NCBI RefSeq assembly: GCF_002845275.2
Contig: NZ_CP088149.1
Location: 4,956,501 to 5,020,500 of the forward strand
Direction: 5' to 3'
DNA: 64,000 nt
Source: Pseudomonas sp. S06B 330
Lineage (GTDB): Bacteria; Pseudomonadota; Gammaproteobacteria; Pseudomonadales; Pseudomonadaceae
Part shown: positions 21,047-29,546 of the stretch, one piece after another
Position numbering within the stretch: the first letter of the stretch is position 1
Layout of the letters: each line of letters begins with the position of its first letter
Notes under the pieces: generated by a model
What the model was told of the DNA's origin: nothing
Seen by the model: the letters and a program-made list of their open reading frames with translations, nothing else
Databases searched by the model: none
Position numbers and translations under genes: made by a program

Positions 21047-22147
21047 ATGGGTTTCAATTGCGGCATCGTCGGTCTGCCCAACGTCGGCAAGTCCACCCTG
21101 TTCAACGCCTTGACCAAATCGGGCATCGCGGCAGAGAACTTCCCCTTCTGCACCATCGAGCCGAACAGCGGCATCGTACCGATGCCTGATGCGCGCCTGG
21201 ATGCGCTGGCAGCCATCGTCAAGCCGAACCGCGTGCTGCCGACCACCATGGAATTCGTCGACATCGCAGGCCTGGTAGCCGGCGCCTCGAAAGGTGAAGG
21301 CCTGGGCAACAAGTTCCTGGCCAACATCCGTGAAACCGACGCCATTGCCCACGTGGTGCGCTGCTTCGAAGACGAGAACGTGATTCACGTCTCCAACAGC
21401 GTCGACCCTAAGCGCGATATCGAAATCATCGACCTGGAACTGATCTTCGCCGACCTCGACAGCTGCGAGAAGCAACTGCAGAAAGTCGCGCGCAATGCCA
21501 AGGGTGGTGACAAGGACGCGCTGGCACAGAAAGCCGTCCTCGAAAAACTGATCCCGCACTTCACTGAAGGCAAGCCGGCACGCAGCCTGATGAAAAGCAT
21601 GGGTGACGATGAGAAAGCGCTGATCCGTGGCTTCCACCTGCTGACCAGCAAGCCAGTCATGTACATCGCCAACGTCGCTGAAGACGGCTTCGACAACAAC
21701 CCGCACCTGGATGTCGTGCGCGCCATCGCTGAAGAAGAAGGCGCTGTGGTAGTGCCGGTGTGCAACAAGATCGAAGCAGAAATCGCTGAACTCGACGAAG
21801 GCGAAGAAAAAGACATGTTCCTCGAGGCCCTGGGCCTGGAAGAGCCTGGCCTGAACCGTGTAATCCGCGCTGGTTACGGCCTGCTCAACCTGCAGACCTA
21901 CTTCACGGCTGGCGTGCAGGAAGTTCGCGCCTGGACCGTCCGTGTCGGCGCAACGGCCCCTCAGGCAGCCGGTGTGATCCACACCGACTTCGAAAAAGGC
22001 TTCATCCGTGCCGAAGTGGTCGCCTATGACGACTTCATCCAGTACAAGGGTGAAAGCGGCGCGAAGGAAGCCGGAAAATGGCGCCTGGAAGGCAAGGACT
22101 ACATCGTCAAAGACGGTGACGTGATGCACTTCCGCTTCAACGTCTAA
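21047..22147 (+). CDS. ychF: Redox-regulated ATPase YchF
   Basis: YchF is an Obg-related P-loop protein that prefers ATP and binds ribosomes; it is linked to oxidative-stress control. The 366-residue protein has the P-loop G-L-P-N-V-G-K-S-T at residues 8-16, [10 protein letters not shown] near 34, the D-I-A-G-L-V-x-G-A switch region near 71 and a C-terminal TGS domain (about 280-360). It follows pth by 21 bases and is closed by a strong terminator. Confidence 0.96.
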   Translation: MGFNCGIVGLPNVGKSTLFNALTKSGIAAENFPFCTIEPNSGIVPMPDARLDALAAIVKPNRVLPTTMEFVDIAGLVAGASKGEGLGNKFLANIRETDAIAHVVRCFEDENVIHVSNSVDPKRDIEIIDLELIFADLDSCEKQLQKVARNAKGGDKDALAQKAVLEKLIPHFTEGKPARSLMKSMGDDEKALIRGFHLLTSKPVMYIANVAEDGFDNNPHLDVVRAIAEEEGAVVVPVCNKIEAEIAELDEGEEKDMFLEALGLEEPGLNRVIRAGYGLLNLQTYFTAGVQEVRAWTVRVGATAPQAAGVIHTDFEKGFIRAEVVAYDDFIQYKGESGAKEAGKWRLEGKDYIVKDGDVMHFRFNV

Positions 22148-22183
22148 GCTGCTCCAGGCTCCTGCTAGAGCCCGCTGAACACA

Positions 22184-22219
22184 AAACCCCTTGAGGCCAA
22201 TCTGCCTCAAGGGGTTTTT
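22184..22219 (+). terminator. Rho-independent terminator of ychF
   Basis: A perfect 14-base stem AAACCCCTTGAGGC / GCCTCAAGGGGTTT with a six-base loop and a short T-tract lies 37 bases after the ychF stop. Confidence 0.9.
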
Positions 22220-22301
22220 CATTTCTATTGCCCTCAATCAGACGCCCTGCCCGTGTCCATGCCTATACTCAGACCCACTTTCAATCACGAGGACTCAGCG
22301 C

Positions 22302-23114
22302 ATGGCCAAAAAGCAGAAGAACAAAGAACACAGCGTAGAGCGGCTCCCGCGTAAGGATTACGATCAGCAACTCAAGGACCTGCACGTCGAGTTGGTCAAG
22401 CTGCAGCAGTGGGTTGTAGCCGAGGGTTTGAAAGTCTGCGTGGTCTTCGAGGGCCGCGATGGCGCCGGCAAGGGTGGCACCATCAAGGCCATTACCGAGC
22501 GAGTCAGCCCGCGGGTGTTCCGGGTTGTCGCCCTGCCGGCACCAACCGAGCGGGAAAAAAGCCAGATGTATGCCCAACGCTACATTCAGCACATGCCGTC
22601 GGCGGGCGAAGTAGTGATCTTCGACCGCAGCTGGTACAACCGCGCTGGCGTCGAACGGGTCATGGGCTTTTGCTCCGAAGACAAAGCGAAGAAGTTTCTC
22701 ACCGTGGTGCCGCTGTTCGAAAAGATGCTGGTCGAGTCCGGCATCATCCTCATCAAGTATTGGCTGGAAGTGAGCGCTGAAGAACAGCAGCGGCGTCTTG
22801 AGGAACGTATCACCGATGGTCGCAAAATCTGGAAGCTGTCACCAATGGACCTGAAGTCGTTCAGCCGCTGGGATGAATACACCCGCGCACGCGATGATAT
22901 GTTCGCCGCTTCCGATTCCTCCTGGGCGCCTTGGTACATGGCGAACTCAGAAGACAAGCGCCGAGTACGCCTGAACATCATCCAACACTTGCTTGAGCAA
23001 GTGCCTTACAAAGACATCACCCAAGATCAAAAGATCAAGCTGCCCAAGCGCGGAAAAATCGGCTCCTACAAAGAGGCTAATTATCCGTTCCGGATGGTTC
23101 CCGAACGCTCCTGA
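22302..23114 (+). CDS. ppk2: Polyphosphate kinase 2 family protein
   Basis: PPK2 enzymes move phosphate between polyphosphate and nucleotides, often making GTP or ATP from the diphosphates. The 270-residue single-domain protein has Walker A E-G-R-D-G-A-G-K-G-G near residue 50 and the lid/Walker B region F-D-R-S-W-Y-N-R-A-G-V-E near 107. K-L-S-P-M-D and S-R-W-D-E-Y-T-R-A-R-D follow. I chose the ATG at 22302; the in-frame extension to 22191 overlaps the ychF terminator. The class I or other subtype cannot be fixed from sequence alone. It stands between two terminators, so it is probably a single-gene unit. Confidence 0.92.
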   Translation: MAKKQKNKEHSVERLPRKDYDQQLKDLHVELVKLQQWVVAEGLKVCVVFEGRDGAGKGGTIKAITERVSPRVFRVVALPAPTEREKSQMYAQRYIQHMPSAGEVVIFDRSWYNRAGVERVMGFCSEDKAKKFLTVVPLFEKMLVESGIILIKYWLEVSAEEQQRRLEERITDGRKIWKLSPMDLKSFSRWDEYTRARDDMFAASDSSWAPWYMANSEDKRRVRLNIIQHLLEQVPYKDITQDQKIKLPKRGKIGSYKEANYPFRMVPERS

Positions 23115-23129
23115 TCAAGTCGATCGTTA

Positions 23130-23167
23130 ACAAAGCCCCGCCTGCGCTTGCCGAGACGGGGCTTTGT
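23130..23167 (+). terminator. Terminator-like hairpin after ppk2
   Basis: An 11-base stem ACAAAGCCCCG / CGGGGCTTTGT encloses a 16-base loop shortly after the ppk2 stop. The T-run is short, so the activity is probable rather than certain. Confidence 0.65.
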
Positions 23168-23303
23168 GCTTCCACGCCTGCGATATCGCTCAGCCAACCA
23201 TGCCACGCTCAAGACTACAGGGCAGGCCGAAACAGATTCTCGAGAACCCACAGCAGCACCCCGCTGTAAGAGCGCAAGGGCCATCAACTCACGCTATAAA
23301 CAC

Positions 23304-24350
23304 TCAGACACTGTGATACCAGGCAACACCATCGTCATCATCACTCACCCGCACCTGCCCACGGTGCAGCAGAAAATTGAGGTTGGCCAGACACTCACCG
23401 GTTGCCATGGTCAACAACGAGTCATCGATGGTGCGCTTGAACAATACGCTAAACAGATCCACCGCCCGCTTTGGCCCTTCAAGCAGCGTTTGCTGCAGTC
23501 GCTCGACTGCCCGGTACTGACTGTTATGCAACTGATCGAGCCTTGCATGCAACGGTTTGAACGGTTCGTTGTGCGACGGCAGCACCAGGACATCATTGGG
23601 GATCTGTTGCCGCAGTTTTTCCAGAGAGCTCAACCACAATGCCAGCGGATCGGCGCTGGGCTCGGAGGGAAACACCGAGATGTTGGATGAAATGCGCGGC
23701 AGCACCTGATCACCAGAAATCAGCAATTGCAGGGCCGGGCAATAGAAGCAGGCGTGCTCAGGTGAATGCCCCTCGCCCACCACCACCTGCCACTCATGCT
23801 CACCAATACGCAGGGTGTCGCCATCACGCAAACGTCGATAACCTTGCGGCATGGTCGAGATGTAACGCCCAAAACCGCCGAAGCGTAAGCGGTAGTTCTC
23901 GATAGCCACCGCATTCCACCCGGCGCGCCGGTAGAAGTTCACGCCCAGCGCAGGTGCGGCACGCCCACAGTCAGCAACCAGCACTCGGCAATTCATGTAC
24001 TCGCCAAGGGTCATCCACAATTCACAGCCATGTGTCTCGCTCAACCACCCTGCCATGCCGACATGATCGGGGTGCATGTGAGTGACGAACACCCGGGTAA
24101 TGGCCAGGCCACCCAACGGCCCATCAGCGGCGAGCAACGCCTGCCAGGCACTGACCGTATCAGGGGTGTGCATACCGGTGTCGAAGATCGCCCACCCCGC
24201 GTCGTCACGCACCGCCCACAGGTTGATGTGATCCAGCGACATCGGCAGTGGCATGCGCAGCCACAGTACCCCTGGCACGACTTCCACAGCCGCGCCAGGA
24301 TCGGGAGTCGGGCCGCAGGGATAGACCAGCGGTTTGCGCTCTTCGCTCAT
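23304..24350 (-). CDS. MBL-fold metallo-hydrolase
   Basis: The 348-residue protein is a metallo-beta-lactamase-fold hydrolase. Visible metal ligands include H-M-H-P-D-H near residue 92, G-E-G-H-S-P-E-H for the second His (about 192), I-S-G-D-Q-V-L near 211 and a later P-S-H-N-E-P-F. A C-terminal helical extension follows, as in the MBL proteins called LACTB2-like. The metal site is intact, in contrast with the upstream neighbour at 24400. The two MBL genes lie 49 bases apart on the same strand. The substrate is unknown. I chose the ATG at 24350, with GGAGTTCC upstream. Confidence 0.87.
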   Translation of the reverse strand: MSEERKPLVYPCGPTPDPGAAVEVVPGVLWLRMPLPMSLDHINLWAVRDDAGWAIFDTGMHTPDTVSAWQALLAADGPLGGLAITRVFVTHMHPDHVGMAGWLSETHGCELWMTLGEYMNCRVLVADCGRAAPALGVNFYRRAGWNAVAIENYRLRFGGFGRYISTMPQGYRRLRDGDTLRIGEHEWQVVVGEGHSPEHACFYCPALQLLISGDQVLPRISSNISVFPSEPSADPLALWLSSLEKLRQQIPNDVLVLPSHNEPFKPLHARLDQLHNSQYRAVERLQQTLLEGPKRAVDLFSVLFKRTIDDSLLTMATGECLANLNFLLHRGQVRVSDDDDGVAWYHSV

Positions 24351-24399
24351 TGGAACTCCGGTTCATGCTGTTTGATTCACCGCAAACCACCCACGCAGC

Positions 24400-25263
24400 T
24401 CAGCTGTCGAACGACCTCAGTCTCGCGTACCGGTCAAAGGCAGCATAACGTGCCTGACGGTCGCGCATCACCTTGATCATCGCCACCTGCGGGTCCCTGG
24501 CCAACACCAGACGGCCGCGGTTAGCCACCAGATGATCGAGCAGGCGCTCCTTTTCTTCAGCCAGGCATTCAGGATTACGGTCGTACCCCGTGCCGACCTC
24601 CAATGCCAACCAGTGGGTGCCAGGAATGAGGTCGCCGGCAAACACCACACAACCTCCAGGCAGGTCTATTTCAGGCAGCAGTTGCCCAGGCGTATGGCCA
24701 TCGCTGAAGTGAAAGCGCCAACCGCTGCCAAGCACGTCTCTACCTTCCTCATCGACCAGTTCCAGGCGAGAGCTGCTCTGCAATTGGCTGAGGATCGGCG
24801 CCAGGAACAACGCCCGGTCACGCGGGTGCGGACGCAACGCTCGCAGCCAGTGACGCTTGCCAGTGATGTAACGCGCCGCGGGAAAGAGCAGGCGCGGTGC
24901 ATCGCCTTCCTTGATAGCGTGGTGCAACTCTGCTGACAGCAAGGCATGTAGATGAGTCAGCACCACGGCATGGATATCGCTCTCGCCCAAACCATGTCGC
25001 GCCAAACTATCCAGCAGGCCAGGTGGGTGTTTCTGGCAACGACAGGTGCGTGGCAACGGTGCCAACAGCGCATCGCTGCCGGCCAGAACCAGAATGTTCA
25101 TGCCATCTTGCTGCACCAGCAGCCCGCGTGAAGGCAGCTCCACCTGGTTCTCGTGGTCTGGCTCGATCCAGTCAGCCCAGCATTTTCGCGGGGTGCTACC
25201 GAACATGACGCCGCCATCAAGCGTTCGACTACCGCTGGAAAGGGTAGAAATACTCCGGTTCAC
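24400..25263 (-). CDS. MBL-fold protein with degenerate metal site
   Basis: The 287-residue protein keeps the overall metallo-beta-lactamase-fold order: a T-H-L-H strand near residue 105, D-G-H-T-P-G-Q near 187, and F-A-G-D-L-I-P near 210. The first motif reads H-L-H-A-L-L-S-A instead of H-x-H-x-D-H, and the final His is replaced in R-D-P-Q. At least three of the usual ligands are therefore lost, and hydrolysis by the normal two-metal mechanism is unlikely. I chose the GTG at 25263, seven to eight bases after AGAGG; another GTG at 25272 overlaps that site. It lies between a typical MBL gene and an MFS transporter on the same strand. Confidence 0.82.
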   Translation of the reverse strand: MNRSISTLSSGSRTLDGGVMFGSTPRKCWADWIEPDHENQVELPSRGLLVQQDGMNILVLAGSDALLAPLPRTCRCQKHPPGLLDSLARHGLGESDIHAVVLTHLHALLSAELHHAIKEGDAPRLLFPAARYITGKRHWLRALRPHPRDRALFLAPILSQLQSSSRLELVDEEGRDVLGSGWRFHFSDGHTPGQLLPEIDLPGGCVVFAGDLIPGTHWLALEVGTGYDRNPECLAEEKERLLDHLVANRGRLVLARDPQVAMIKVMRDRQARYAAFDRYARLRSFDS

Positions 25264-25405
25264 TGCGCGCACCTCTTTAATTCAAGCCATTCGCGCGCCT
25301 GGCCACGGCATGAGGTCGACGCTTGACGAATAATTGCAGCCTAGTGCCCCAGCATGCGCCAGCGCCCCACCCGCATGGAGTGGGTGGGTGGGGCCTGCCC
25401 AGTGA

Positions 25406-26563
25406 CTATTCCGCCGCCCTGAGCCGGTAAGCTTTGCGATGGGCACCGCGGGCAAAGCAAACGAACAACGCCGCCATGATCGCCAATGCCATGGGCAAAC
25501 CGTGCGGTGCGACATTCATCGCCGCGCCACTGACCAACGGCCCCACCAGGCTACCCACGCCCCACAACAAGCCGACGCTGGCGTTGGCCGTGACCAGGTC
25601 CTGGCCTTTGAACTGCTGACCGATCAGCACCAGCGCCAGGGTATATACCCCGCCCGCCACCGCCCCCAATAGCACCAGTGCTGGCCATAGCAGCCACTGC
25701 ACCTGCAACAGCCAGGGCAAGGCGATACCAATCAGCATCGCCACCACACCACATACCAAATGCACCTTGGTCCTTTCGCTACGGTCGGCGAGCCAGCCCA
25801 GGGGCAGCTGGAACAACATGTCGCCGGTCAGAATCACCGTCACCATCAATGCCGCGACACCAACAGCAAAGCCATGACTGGAGGCATACACCGGCATCAA
25901 CGACAGGATCACCGCATCAAAGAAGGAGAAGAACAACACGCCCATACACAGCGCCGGTGCGACGCGAAAGAAGCCCGCCAGCGAGAAACTCTTCCCGCCC
26001 TCTTCTCCGTGCTCAACGTGATCACTAGGCACGGTCAGCACAATACAGACCAGCGCCAAGCCATAGCAGGCCGTGACCACTGCGCTTACCCACACGCTCT
26101 GCGCCCCGACCAGCGCCAACATGGCTGGGCCGAGCATCTGAAAGCCGGTGAAGGCGGTGGCATACAACGCCATAACCTTGCCACGGTTATGCTCCGGGCT
26201 CAGCTCATTGACCCATGACTCGCCCAGAATGATCGCGATCCCCATGCCGATCCCCAAGCCCAGACGCAGCACACCCAGCAGGTAGATCGACGAGAACGCC
26301 CATTCGAGCAGACCGATGCTCAAGGTGCACAAGCCGAAGCACAGCAGGTAGATGGTACGTCGGGTCAGGTGCCGACAACAGGCGTCAACCATGAACGCCG
26401 AGAGCATCATCCCCGCCGCCGGAATGGCCGAAACGATACCGATCTGCAAGGTACTGGCGCCCGCTTCAAGCAGACGCAAAGACACCAGTGGCAGGCTTGC
26501 CCCAAGGCTGAAACCCACCACCGACACGGCGAACAACAGGCCCGCCAGAAAACGCTTGTCCAT
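25406..26563 (-). CDS. MFS transporter
   Basis: The 385-residue protein has about 12 hydrophobic segments, with the MFS loop between helices 2 and 3 near residues 65-72 and a second-half G-W-L-A-D-R-S-E-R loop near 255. The pattern resembles YcaD-like exporters of unknown substrate. I chose the ATG at 26563 (M-D-K-R-F-L-A-G) with GGTGAAG upstream. A GC-rich hairpin and a 47-codon possible reading frame lie upstream. It may be transcribed with the two MBL genes, with a 142-base gap before the first. Confidence 0.83.
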   Translation of the reverse strand: MDKRFLAGLLFAVSVVGFSLGASLPLVSLRLLEAGASTLQIGIVSAIPAAGMMLSAFMVDACCRHLTRRTIYLLCFGLCTLSIGLLEWAFSSIYLLGVLRLGLGIGMGIAIILGESWVNELSPEHNRGKVMALYATAFTGFQMLGPAMLALVGAQSVWVSAVVTACYGLALVCIVLTVPSDHVEHGEEGGKSFSLAGFFRVAPALCMGVLFFSFFDAVILSLMPVYASSHGFAVGVAALMVTVILTGDMLFQLPLGWLADRSERTKVHLVCGVVAMLIGIALPWLLQVQWLLWPALVLLGAVAGGVYTLALVLIGQQFKGQDLVTANASVGLLWGVGSLVGPLVSGAAMNVAPHGLPMALAIMAALFVCFARGAHRKAYRLRAAE

Positions 26564-26901
26564 CACAACTTCACCCACAGGCGCAGGGACGACATCACCC
26601 TGGCCCGCTCAAACATGCCCCTAAAAATGTTGGTGCAGCAAAGCCCGGCCACGGCCAAGTGCCGGGCGCAAGGCTGCCGGTCAGCAGCTAAATGCGGGTG
26701 GGGAGAAGGTGAAGGCGAACAACACGCTGCGCCGACGCTTGAGCACGGTGTCGCTCGGCCAATCGCAGCAGCGGGTCAGGATGACCGGCTGGCAGTGCGC
26801 GAATGTAAGGCTGAAGCGGCTCATACGTCGGTTACACAGGAAAGAATGGGCGGCACTCTAGGAGAACCCATGCCACCCGTCAATAGCCCGTGCTTGAGCC
26901 C
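26564..26901. other. 338-base intergenic region between two MFS genes
   Basis: Apart from the possible 47-codon ORF at 26681-26824 and a GCCCGGC/GCCGGGC hairpin (26643-26667), I see no recognisable element. The hairpin sits between that ORF and the MFS start on the minus strand and has a poor T-tract. Confidence 0.5.
26681..26824 (-). CDS. Possible small Cys-containing ORF, 47 aa
   Basis: An ATG at 26824 opens a 47-codon frame that ends in TGA at 26681. The peptide has four Cys residues at positions 11, 19, 20 and 47, an R-C-C-D-W segment, a K-R-R-R basic patch and a hydrophobic C-terminal end. I see no convincing ribosome site, and I do not recognise it. Its position upstream of a hairpin and an MFS gene on the same strand could make it a leader peptide. 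It may also be chance. Confidence 0.3.
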   Translation of the reverse strand: MSRFSLTFAHCQPVILTRCCDWPSDTVLKRRRSVLFAFTFSPPAFSC

Positions 26902-28119
26902 TTAGCGCTTGCCGGTGGACGGCAGCAGGATCGCCAGCAGACCGAACAGCGGCAGGTACGAGCACAGGCTGTAGACATACTCGATACCTTTGAAGTCCGC
27001 CAGGTAGCCAAGCAATGCCGCACCGATCCCGCCGAAGCCGAACATCAGGCCGAAGAAAATCCCGGCAATCATGCCGACATTACCCGGTACCAGCTCCTGG
27101 GCATACACCACGATGGCGGAAAACGCCGAAGCCAGGATAAAGCCGATGATGACGCTAAGCACGCTGGTCCAGAACAGGTCGACATAAGGCAGCAGCAAGG
27201 TGAACGGGGCGACGCCAAGGATCGAAAACCAGATCACCGCCTTGCGTCCGATGCGGTCACCGATCGGTCCGCCGAAGAAGGTTCCCGCTGCCACCGCACC
27301 AAGGAACAGGAACAAGTGCAATTGCGAGCTGGCCACCGAAATGTCGAACTTCTCGATCAGGTAGAAGGTGAAGTAACTGGTGAAGCTGGACATGTAGAAG
27401 TACTTGGAGAACACCAGCAGCCCCAGCACCACCAACGCGCCAATCACGCGCTGGCGAGAAAGGCCATGCGTTGCACGCTGGCCTTGCTTGGCCTTGAACA
27501 GGTTCAGGTGCTCACGGTACCAACGGCTCAAGCCGTAGGTTACCAGCACCGCAAACACCGCAAACAGGCCGAACCAGACCACATTACCCTGGCCGAACGG
27601 AATGATGATCGCCGCCGCCAGCAGCGGCCCCAATGCGGAACCGGCATTGCCTCCGACCTGAAAGGTCGACTGCGCCAAACCAAAACGCCCGCCCGAGGCT
27701 AGGCGGGCAATCCGCGAGGTTTCCGGGTGGAAGGTCGACGAACCAATGCCGATCAGCGCTGCTGCCAACAGAATCATTGGAAAGCTGCCGACATACGCCA
27801 ACATTACGATCCCCACCAGCGTGCACAAGGTGCCCAGCGGCAGCAGATTCGGCATCGGCTTGCGGTCGGTATAAAAACCTACCCAAGGTTGCAACAGCGA
27901 GGCGGTGATCTGGAAGGTCAGGGTAATCATCCCCACCTGGGCAAAACTTAGCCCGTAGTTAGCCTTGAGCATGGGATAGATCGACGGCAGTACGGCCTGG
28001 ATCAAGTCGTTGATCAGGTGCGCCAAGGCGCATGCGGCGATGATGCGCATGACCAACGGACTGCTCTGTGCGCTTGAGGTGCTTATGGGAGAAGTGGACG
28101 CGGCACTGCTTACAGCCAT
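26902..28119 (-). CDS. fsr: MFS transporter, fosmidomycin-resistance (Fsr) family
   Basis: The 405-residue protein has about 12 membrane helices and the features of the Fsr family. These are an N-terminal A-H-L-I-N-D motif near residue 33, T-D-R-K-P-M-P in the first cytoplasmic loop, G-I-G-S-S-T-F-H-P-E near 129 and G-D-R-I-G-R-K in the second half. Family members export fosmidomycin and related compounds; the natural substrate is uncertain. I chose the ATG at 28119, which follows GGAAGACC; an in-frame ATG at 28134 would add five residues. The N-terminus is Ser/Thr/Ala-rich and polar. Confidence 0.88.
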   Translation of the reverse strand: MAVSSAASTSPISTSSAQSSPLVMRIIAACALAHLINDLIQAVLPSIYPMLKANYGLSFAQVGMITLTFQITASLLQPWVGFYTDRKPMPNLLPLGTLCTLVGIVMLAYVGSFPMILLAAALIGIGSSTFHPETSRIARLASGGRFGLAQSTFQVGGNAGSALGPLLAAAIIIPFGQGNVVWFGLFAVFAVLVTYGLSRWYREHLNLFKAKQGQRATHGLSRQRVIGALVVLGLLVFSKYFYMSSFTSYFTFYLIEKFDISVASSQLHLFLFLGAVAAGTFFGGPIGDRIGRKAVIWFSILGVAPFTLLLPYVDLFWTSVLSVIIGFILASAFSAIVVYAQELVPGNVGMIAGIFFGLMFGFGGIGAALLGYLADFKGIEYVYSLCSYLPLFGLLAILLPSTGKR

Positions 28120-28383
28120 GGCATGGTCTTCCATCCGGTAGGTGGGATCCAATTATCCAGAATTCGTTAGCAAGCGCACTATTCTTTTCGACGGGCGTTA
28201 ATTTAAATCGGCCTCGATCAGCCCGGCAGCGCGATCACTGCCCTGCTCAGCAGTCAGAACCTACGCCGGAGCAAACGTGGCGGACTGGGGATAATACCCA
28301 CTGATGAACACGTGCAAATACGAAGCCTGAGCAGATGTGCGGCTAAGCGGTTGATCGCGCGTAAAAAATTTTCAAAACAAGTG
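28120..28383. other. Intergenic region upstream of fsr and tRNA-Met
   Basis: This stretch should hold the fsr promoter. I found no clear operator, RNA gene or repeat within it. Confidence 0.4.
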
Positions 28384-28412
28384 TTGACACAACTTCGTTT
28401 CGAGCGAATAAT
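28384..28412 (+). promoter_or_regulatory. tRNA-Met promoter
   Basis: TTGACA (28384-28389) and AATAAT (28407-28412) are separated by 17 bases and followed by GCGCGCC, the GC-rich discriminator expected for a stringently controlled tRNA gene. The predicted start is just before the mature tRNA 5' end. Confidence 0.85.
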
Positions 28413-28423
28413 GCGCGCCACTT

Positions 28424-28500
28424 GGCTACATAGCTCAGTTGGTTAGAGCATAGCATTCATAATGCTGGGGTCCGGGGTTCAAGTCCCTGTGTAGCCACCA
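28424..28500 (+). tRNA. tRNA-Met (CAT anticodon, elongator type)
   Basis: The 77-base gene has acceptor arms GGCTACA and TGTAGCC, D-arm AGCTCAGTTGGTTAGAGC, anticodon loop TTCATAA (CAT) and a T-arm with GGTTCAAGTCC. The CCA end is encoded. The first acceptor base pair is a Watson-Crick G-C, unlike the unpaired position 1 of initiator tRNA, so I call it elongator tRNA-Met. Confidence 0.95.
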
Positions 28501-28507
28501 AGTACCG

Positions 28508-28542
28508 AAAAATGGCTTACCGCAAGGTAGGCCATTTTTTTT
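28508..28542 (+). terminator. tRNA-Met terminator
   Basis: A stem AAAATGGCTTACC / GGTAGGCCATTTT with a GCAA loop and a run of eight T residues follows directly after the tRNA. Confidence 0.92.
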
Positions 28543-28573
28543 GCCTGATACTCCTTCCCTTCGCCTGCCCCCT

Positions 28574-29527
28574 TTAGGGCTGCTCAAGCGAGACCCGGGT
28601 CACCCACGGCGTATAGTGCTCGACCTTGATCGGCAAGCTGCGCGCCAGCAGGCGCAATGCTCGCTGACTGTCATCGGTCGGCAGTAGCCCTGTGACCCGC
28701 AGTAGCTGCAAGGCCCTGGCATCAAACAGCAGGCAGCCATGATGGTTACGCGCCAGGCGCTCAAGCACCTGATCCAGTGATTGGTCGCGCACCAACAACT
28801 GATGCCGCTCCCAGGCCTGCTCCAACTCCGCTGCATCGATGCCCTGTGACACGCCAGGACCTGCCGTATCGAAGCGCAGCGTTTGCCCGGCTGCAACCGT
28901 CATGCGTTTGCCACCACTGTTGATTTCGGCCGTGCCATCGATCACCGACACATGGCTGGCATCGGGCAACTGCTCTACGAATAAACGGCCACGGTAGGTA
29001 TGGACACTGCCGTGTTCGGTCAAAACCCGTAAAGGCCGTGTCGTATCCATGGCCACCTCCAAGCGGATCTCCCCTTGTACCAGGCGCACCGTACGCCCTT
29101 GGCCATCAAACTGCAGATCCACCGCCGAGCTGCCGTCCAGACTGATGCGACTGCCATCGGCCAGTGGCTGGCTGCTGCGCTGGCCATTGCTGGTACTAAT
29201 GTCGGCCAGCAGGTAAGACGGTGGGAACTGCTGCAATGCCACCCCTACCGGCAACAGCAATAACGCTACCAGTGCCAGCGCCTTGATTGGCTGACGCCGC
29301 ACACGTCGCCGGGCCATGTGGTCGAGGGCCGCCTGCGCAGGCTCATGGGGCGCATAGCGCAGCGCGGCGAGGTTGGCCTGCAAGCGCTCGATAGCCTCCA
29401 TGTGTTCCGGGTCAGCTGCAAGCCAGACCCGAAACGCATTACGCTCGGCCGCCCCCACGTCGCCCTCCAGGCGCACCAGCCATTCGGCGGCCTCTTGCAA
29501 CGCTTGCGCAGACGGTGATTTGCTCAT
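28574..29527 (-). CDS. FecR-family transmembrane anti-sigma regulator (orphan)
   Basis: FecR proteins carry signals from an outer-membrane TonB-dependent receptor to an ECF sigma factor. The 317-residue protein has the cytoplasmic DUF4880 sigma-binding part (W-L-V-R-L-E-G, about residues 15-60), one membrane segment near 80-98, and the periplasmic FecR domain with L-A-D-G-S-R-I-S-L-D-G-S-S near 125. A C-terminal STN-like portion follows. I chose the ATG at 29527; a GTG lies two codons earlier. No ECF sigma gene or TonB receptor is adjacent: the upstream neighbour is a LysE exporter 19 bases away, and tRNA-Met lies downstream. The partner must be elsewhere, or the system is a remnant. Confidence 0.87.
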   Translation of the reverse strand: MSKSPSAQALQEAAEWLVRLEGDVGAAERNAFRVWLAADPEHMEAIERLQANLAALRYAPHEPAQAALDHMARRRVRRQPIKALALVALLLLPVGVALQQFPPSYLLADISTSNGQRSSQPLADGSRISLDGSSAVDLQFDGQGRTVRLVQGEIRLEVAMDTTRPLRVLTEHGSVHTYRGRLFVEQLPDASHVSVIDGTAEINSGGKRMTVAAGQTLRFDTAGPGVSQGIDAAELEQAWERHQLLVRDQSLDQVLERLARNHHGCLLFDARALQLLRVTGLLPTDDSQRALRLLARSLPIKVEHYTPWVTRVSLEQP

Positions 29528-29546
29528 CGGCACGCCATCTTGCCCC

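Noticed and set aside
20369..22237. A 622-codon frame opposite pth and ychF
   Set aside because: It is an antisense shadow; pth and ychF are certain on the plus strand.
25364..25394. GCCCCACCC/GGGTGGGGC hairpin after the MFS gene as a terminator
   Set aside because: No T-tract follows on the minus strand, so terminator function is not supported.
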